Shown: positions 61,084-64,000 of the stretch, in pieces
How the letters are laid out: each line of letters starts with the position of its first letter
Position numbering within the stretch: the first letter of the stretch is position 1
Assembly: GCF_009727055.1 (NCBI RefSeq)
Contig: NC_052353.1
Coordinates: 61,536,333-61,600,332, forward strand
From: Benincasa hispida
Lineage: Eukaryota > Streptophyta > Magnoliopsida > Cucurbitales > Cucurbitaceae
Direction: 5' to 3'
DNA: 64,000 nucleotides
Notes under the pieces: generated by a model
What the model was told of the DNA's origin: nothing
Database searches by the model: none
What the model saw: the letters and a program-made list of their open reading frames with translations, nothing else
Program-made: the position numbers and the translations under genes

Positions 61084-64000
61084 ATCTGAAACTGGAAGAA
61101 CTTTCTCTATAAACTAAACAACGAAGGAAGAAGGTGAGTAATAGGAAGAGGAGAGATCTAAAGTTCCTTAAATCTCTCCCTCTCTCTAATTTAATTTCGT
61201 AATTTCATTAAATGAGAAACGTCCCAAAGTTTTCCACAACCACAACACAACCTCTACCATGTGAAATAAATGGAGAATTTCACATATGAAAATAAATATT
61301 TAAAATAACAATCACGCCCATCTTATTAATACTTAATATATTATTAATAATAATTATTATTATTTATATTTTAGATTTTCTAAATTATACAGTATTTTCA
61401 AGTGGGGGAGGATATCGTTGATGTTAATATTTTTTTAAAAAAAAAGAAAAAACACACCTAGCCACGTGATAGCAACGGTAATTTATAATTTGAAGAAATG
61501 TAAAATTGAAAAGAAATATAAATTTCAGATCTCAAATGTCTATAGAGTGATAAGTGTATTTATAAGAAAAACCAAACCAAAGTTTACCTTTTCCACTTAA
61601 GATTACAAATTAAGATGAGATTTAGAAGTCCATTTTATCTTATATTTATCTCTTTTTTTCCATAAATTTTTTGACCTATTTATCAATACAAATTCACTCT
61701 AGCAGGTATTTTAATTAATAATCCAAAAAATCGTATTTACGTAATTTAAAAAACTTTTTAACTTTCTTTAAATAAAATTTCTTATTTGGTTATTCCACTG
61801 GTTAACCCATAAAACTTTAACCATATTATTTTAGATTAATATTACATTTCATACTAAAATATTATTTTTTTCTTTTTAGCACAACACGACATTTGTGGAG
61901 TATGAGATTCTAGAGCTGTGTTTATTTATTCTCCTTCCTATGTACCTTCCCCTCACCCAAAAAAAGAAAAAAGAAAAGAAAAAAAAAAAGCACTGATTTA
62001 CTTCTCTAGAAATTACATGAGAAGTTAGTTTCTATACTTTGTTTTTTTTTTTTTTTTTACAACAATGATGGAGAAGGAGGAATTGAACCTCCAATCTATT
62101 GGATCAAAACACATGCCAATATCACGAACCAAGTTACTTTGTTTATAGAACTACATTTACTAACAAGTAACATGATTAATCATCAAAATAAAAAAAATGA
62201 ATCGATGACCTCAAATTAATAAATTATAATAAACAAATCAATTATCATACTATCAAGATTTTTTTTATATAATGTTATTTTAATAAATAATGATAAAAAT
62301 AGGGTTAAGGAAAAATAATGACAAATATGGGATTATAGAATCATGAAGATTAAGGGAACACGTATACTAGTCGAAAAATCCTGGACCCCATCCACAAGTT
62401 CCAAAAAAAAAAAAAAAAAATCATTGTTTCACCATTGCTTCTAGAAGTGATCATCAGCCTAGTAAGATCAGTTTTGGACATATCCGGTTCTGTATTTCTG
62501 ATAAAATAAGAAAAAAAATGAAGAAAGAAAAAAAAAAAGAAGAAAACGAAAGATAATTAAAGTACAAAAAAATATTGACAAACTAAAGAAAAATAAGAAA
62601 GAAGGAAAGAAGAAAACAAAACAATCGAGATAAATGGACCTAGAAATTCTATATAGGGGCACTATATGTACAAATCTAACAAAAAAAACTATAAATGAAT
62701 ATAAAACAAATGTTCATAACTTCATAAATTAATTAATTTAATACATTACAATTGTCATCTACAAGGTTTCATATTTTGAAATCGATCCATGATAAGTTCA
62801 ATATCTAACTTATAAAATAAATCCTTTCCAATATAGGTTATACGACAATCATTTATCCATTGACCTCCCATTCGATTACAAAATCAAGTCTTCGCAATAT
62901 GCATATAGAAAATGTTCTCTCTACAATAGTTGTGGCAACAGGTAAAATCAATGCTAAAGTGAGTAATTTGTAAACTAATAGATAGACTTTGTCTTTATTC
63001 GCCATGACCATTTTTACTGCAGGATCACATATGCTTTTTAGCTCAACAAACTCAATATTTAACGCATATCAATAATATAATTTTGAAGTTGATTCTCAAG
63101 CATAAAGAGTCCAAAAAACTGAAAAGTCTTCTGAGTAAAATTGAGCAAGTTAACTATGTTTTTTCCTATCAAAAGAAATAAATGAACTACTTAGATTTAG
63201 ACATGCCACACAGAGAAGCAATTCAGTATTTGTCTCAGTAAAATGATTATTCAGGTATTGAAGTTGCATATCACTGATGATATATAAAATTTCAACACGA
63301 TAATGATGTAAATTTGTAACTGATTGTGAATTTTACCTTTGTCGTCCTTGAATTAGAAATAGGCCATCCATTCTAAGGACTTCAATATCATGACTATGAT
63401 AGAAATAAAAAATCATACAACAACAAATTTCAATCAGATTCTCTTATTTTTTACGGTATTTCTTTACAAAATTTGACTCAATCATTGCATTCACAATATT
63501 TTAGATCAAGATTTGCAGGTAATTCTTCTAGATTTATTTATGTATAAGATTGATCAGAATTCAAAACATTTATCTTCTTTGAAGATGATGTCTCTATAGT
63601 CTCTATTGTTGTTTTTCTTTTATAATATCTCTCTATATTAATTTTGAATTAATTCTACAAAAATATTAATAATAAGAATATTACATTCTATCATATAGAT
63701 TTAAAAGCATCATAACTTAAAGTCTAAGAATATTTTAAAACTTACTGTCGAGCTTGTATATCCAAACAAGTGACAACAAATAATCCTCTAACTTGAATTT
63801 TGAAATTAATTATAAAAACCTATACGAGTAATTTGAATGTAAATATAACATGGAAACAAACAAAAATATATATAGTGTAATGTGAATATAAAAATTGTGT
63901 AAAAAATAAACGAAACCATTTTAATAGAACGTTCTTGAGAGTTGAGATTGAAAAGTTAATTTCAAAAAGAAGAACAAAGTTTATAAACTGCTTAGTTTTG
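61084..64000. other. A+T-rich flank upstream of the SDR gene
   Basis: 61084-61190 is probably SDR 5' UTR/promoter, including a CT-rich stretch near 61170-61185. Beyond that I see no gene: the sequence is A+T-rich with homopolymer runs (for example 62402-62420) and a tRNA-like/SINE-like remnant at 62043-62160. Confidence 0.55.
62043..62160 (-). mobile_element. SINE-like remnant with pol III B-box
   Basis: On the minus strand GGTTCAATTCC (about 62075-62085) fits the pol III B-box GGTTCRANNCC. It is followed 3' by TTGTAAAAAAAA, seen on the plus strand as a T run at 62043-62058. No convincing A-box or cloverleaf is present, so it is a degraded tRNA-derived repeat and not a tRNA gene. Confidence 0.4.

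Noticed and set aside
62060..62130. tRNA gene
   Set aside because: Only a B-box-like word is present; no A-box, anticodon arm or acceptor pairing could be drawn.
62468..62662. Phe-rich minus-strand open frame
   Set aside because: Generated by purine-rich low-complexity DNA; no gene context.

Overview
This is nuclear DNA of a flowering plant. It shows large multi-exon genes with GT-AG introns, A+T-rich intergenic DNA, Ty1/copia and Ty3/gypsy LTR retrotransposons, L1-type LINEs and MITE-like elements. The predicted SPIKE1 protein resembles cucurbit (cucumber/melon type) versions most closely from memory, so Cucurbitaceae is my inference; the sequence alone does not prove it. No bacterial, organellar or viral gene cluster is present.

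Layout. Positions 1-28030 are a retrotransposon graveyard. They hold repeated copies of one family of about 2.1-2.2 kb copia-type LTRs, some nested in each other. The best is a solo LTR at 19000-21113 with target duplication ATAAA, sitting inside another LTR. A decayed reverse-oriented copia pol (9446-14790) is split inside its reverse transcriptase by a further LTR. An internally deleted chromodomain Ty3/gypsy element (24226-28025, target duplication CAGTG) has both LTRs, a PBS and a PPT. Two N-gaps (840-864, 11742-11801) and a Nextera mate-pair junction adapter left in the assembly (19661-19697) show that this part is draft quality.

Positions 28306-64000 are gene-rich. (1) 28306-30934 (+): seven-exon plastid-type membrane protein with an M41/FtsH-like HEAGH motif and no AAA domain (402 aa). 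(2) 32116-32664 (+): single-exon dirigent-domain protein (182 aa). (3) 34508-57346 (+): complete 30-exon SPIKE1 (DOCK-family guanine nucleotide exchange factor, 1835 aa), with introns swollen by LINE, LTR and MITE-like insertions. (4) 57903-61083 (-): five-exon peroxisomal 2,4-dienoyl-CoA reductase-type SDR (297 aa, C-terminal SKL). Genes 3 and 4 converge tail-to-tail with 556 bp between their stop codons. The four genes have unrelated roles (plastid proteostasis, cell-wall phenolic coupling, ROP/actin signalling, peroxisomal fatty-acid oxidation), as expected for a plant chromosome.

All exon models were built by hand from splice signals and reading-frame continuity, and phases close exactly in all three multi-exon genes. 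I found no clearly new protein system. The most unusual signals are a cluster of CGATCG-centred near-palindromes shared by the LTR family, an in-frame duplicated splice acceptor in SPIKE1, several periodic repeats, and the adapter artefact.
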